Shown: piece after piece, positions 7,220-7,779 of the stretch | How positions within the stretch are numbered: position 1 is the first letter of the stretch | How the letters are laid out: the number at the start of each line of letters is the position of its first letter | DNA from: Bacteroidia bacterium | GTDB lineage: Bacteria > Bacteroidota > Bacteroidia > NS11-12g > UBA9320 | DNA: 7,779 nt | Assembly: GCA_013042025.1 (NCBI GenBank) | Contig: JABDQY010000220.1 | Span: 1 to 7,779, forward strand | Direction: 5' to 3' | Program-made: the position numbers and the translations under genes | The notes under the pieces: generated by a model | The model's input: the letters and a program-made list of their open reading frames with translations, nothing else | The model's database searches: none | What the model was told of the DNA's origin: nothing

Positions 7220-7779
7220 GTTCTAGTATAACACACATCATTAAGTGTGCCAAAAGTTTTTTGTTCTAATTTAATTTTCCCAGCATAAGCAATCATTGCT
7301 GCATTATCTGTGCAATATTCAAATGGGGGTATGTATGATATCACTTCAGATTCCTTTTCCAAAACCAATAATGCGTTTCGTAATCCAGAATTTGCTGCTA
7401 CTCCTCCGGCAATACCAACTTGCTTAATACCCGTTTCTTCGATTGCTTTTTTTAGTTTGCTTATTAAATAAGACACAATAGTATGCTGAATAGATGCACA
7501 CAAATCAAAAATATTTTCTTTTATGAAATTTTTATTCCTTCTTACCTCTTTCTGTAAGAAATATAAAATGGATGTTTTAAGTCCTGAAAAGCTAAAGTCC
7601 AAATCTCCAACTTTAGAGGTTGAAAATTGAAATTTCAGAGGGTCTCCTTTCAATGCTCGTTTATCAATTTCAGGTCCAGAAGGATAAGGTAAATTCAGCA
7701 TTTTCCCTGCTTTATCAAATGCTTCTCCAGCAGCGTCATCCAATGTTTTCCCAAGTATTTCTATTGCATAGCCTTTAGA
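7216..7779 (-). CDS. tsaD: tRNA threonylcarbamoyladenosine transferase TsaD (partial, N-terminus beyond right edge)
   Basis: TsaD (Gcp/YgjD, Kae1 family) transfers the threonylcarbamoyl group from the TsaC/Sua5 product to A37 of ANN-decoding tRNAs, with TsaB and TsaE. The 187 visible residues are the C-terminal half of a protein usually near 340 residues. The frame is open to the edge: codons upstream of position 7743 encode GYAIEILGKTLDDAAGEAFD, a typical family stretch, so the TTG at 7741-7743 is an internal Leu codon and not a start. Signatures are GPEIDKRA, DFSFSGLKTSI, AGGVAANSGLR (7378-7410), part of the ASKHA nucleotide-binding fold, and CTDNAAMIA (7288-7314), whose Asp is a metal ligand. 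The HxxxH metal motif lies beyond the window. The stop overlaps the next ATG by 4 nt, making tsaD the most upstream visible gene of a four-gene operon. Confidence 0.96.
   Translation of the reverse strand, partial: SKGYAIEILGKTLDDAAGEAFDKAGKMLNLPYPSGPEIDKRALKGDPLKFQFSTSKVGDLDFSFSGLKTSILYFLQKEVRRNKNFIKENIFDLCASIQHTIVSYLISKLKKAIEETGIKQVGIAGGVAANSGLRNALLVLEKESEVISYIPPFEYCTDNAAMIAYAGKIKLEQKTFGTLNDVCYTRT

Noticed and set aside
7741..7743. TTG as a start codon giving a 175-residue protein
   Set aside because: The frame stays open to the window edge and the upstream codons encode typical TsaD sequence, so this is an internal Leu codon of a truncated gene.
4779..7779. a defence or toxin-antitoxin system in the overlapping minus-strand genes
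   Set aside because: TsaD and CrcB are clear housekeeping families, and the other two products carry signal peptides and no nuclease, helicase or toxin signature.

Overview
The window looks like ordinary chromosomal DNA of a Bacteroidota bacterium, probably of the Flavobacteriia/Cryomorphaceae type. The evidence is the AT-rich, Lys/Asn/Ser-rich coding sequence, the lack of clear Shine-Dalgarno sites, a perfect Bacteroidota -7 promoter box (TAnnTTTG form, TACCTTTG) before one gene, a KFDG active-site lysine motif in the DNA ligase, and several protein families I know mainly from this phylum (an outer-membrane Wzi-like barrel and a periplasmic protein usually labelled 'asparagine synthetase B'). 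I see no rRNA, tRNA, CRISPR array, insertion sequence, integrase or phage gene.

Layout. Positions 1-1260 (minus) hold the first 420 codons of ligA, the NAD+-dependent DNA ligase, cut by the left edge. A 68-bp divergent gap follows. Then come two plus-strand envelope genes separated by 3 nt: a small lipoprotein with an acidic linker (1329-1754) and a 553-residue outer-membrane beta-barrel of Wzi-like type (1758-3419). After 89 bp comes a separately promoted PLP enzyme of the cystathionine gamma-synthase / methionine gamma-lyase family (3509-4756). Its stop lies 22 bp from the stop of a convergent minus-strand operon.

That operon, read right to left, is tsaD (t6A tRNA modification, N-terminus beyond the right edge), an exported protein of unknown function, crcB/fluC (fluoride channel), and a secreted protein with a glutamine-amidotransferase-like signature. 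The genes overlap by 4 nt, abut with 0 nt, and overlap by 1 nt, so they are almost certainly cotranscribed and probably translationally coupled.

Functionally the window mixes housekeeping (DNA ligation, tRNA modification, sulfur amino-acid metabolism, fluoride export) with four envelope or secreted proteins of uncertain role. I did not find a convincing new defence, mobile or RNA-based system. The best leads are the misleadingly named 'asparagine synthetase B' family protein, the lipoprotein/barrel pair, and the repeat-containing exported protein in the tsaD operon.
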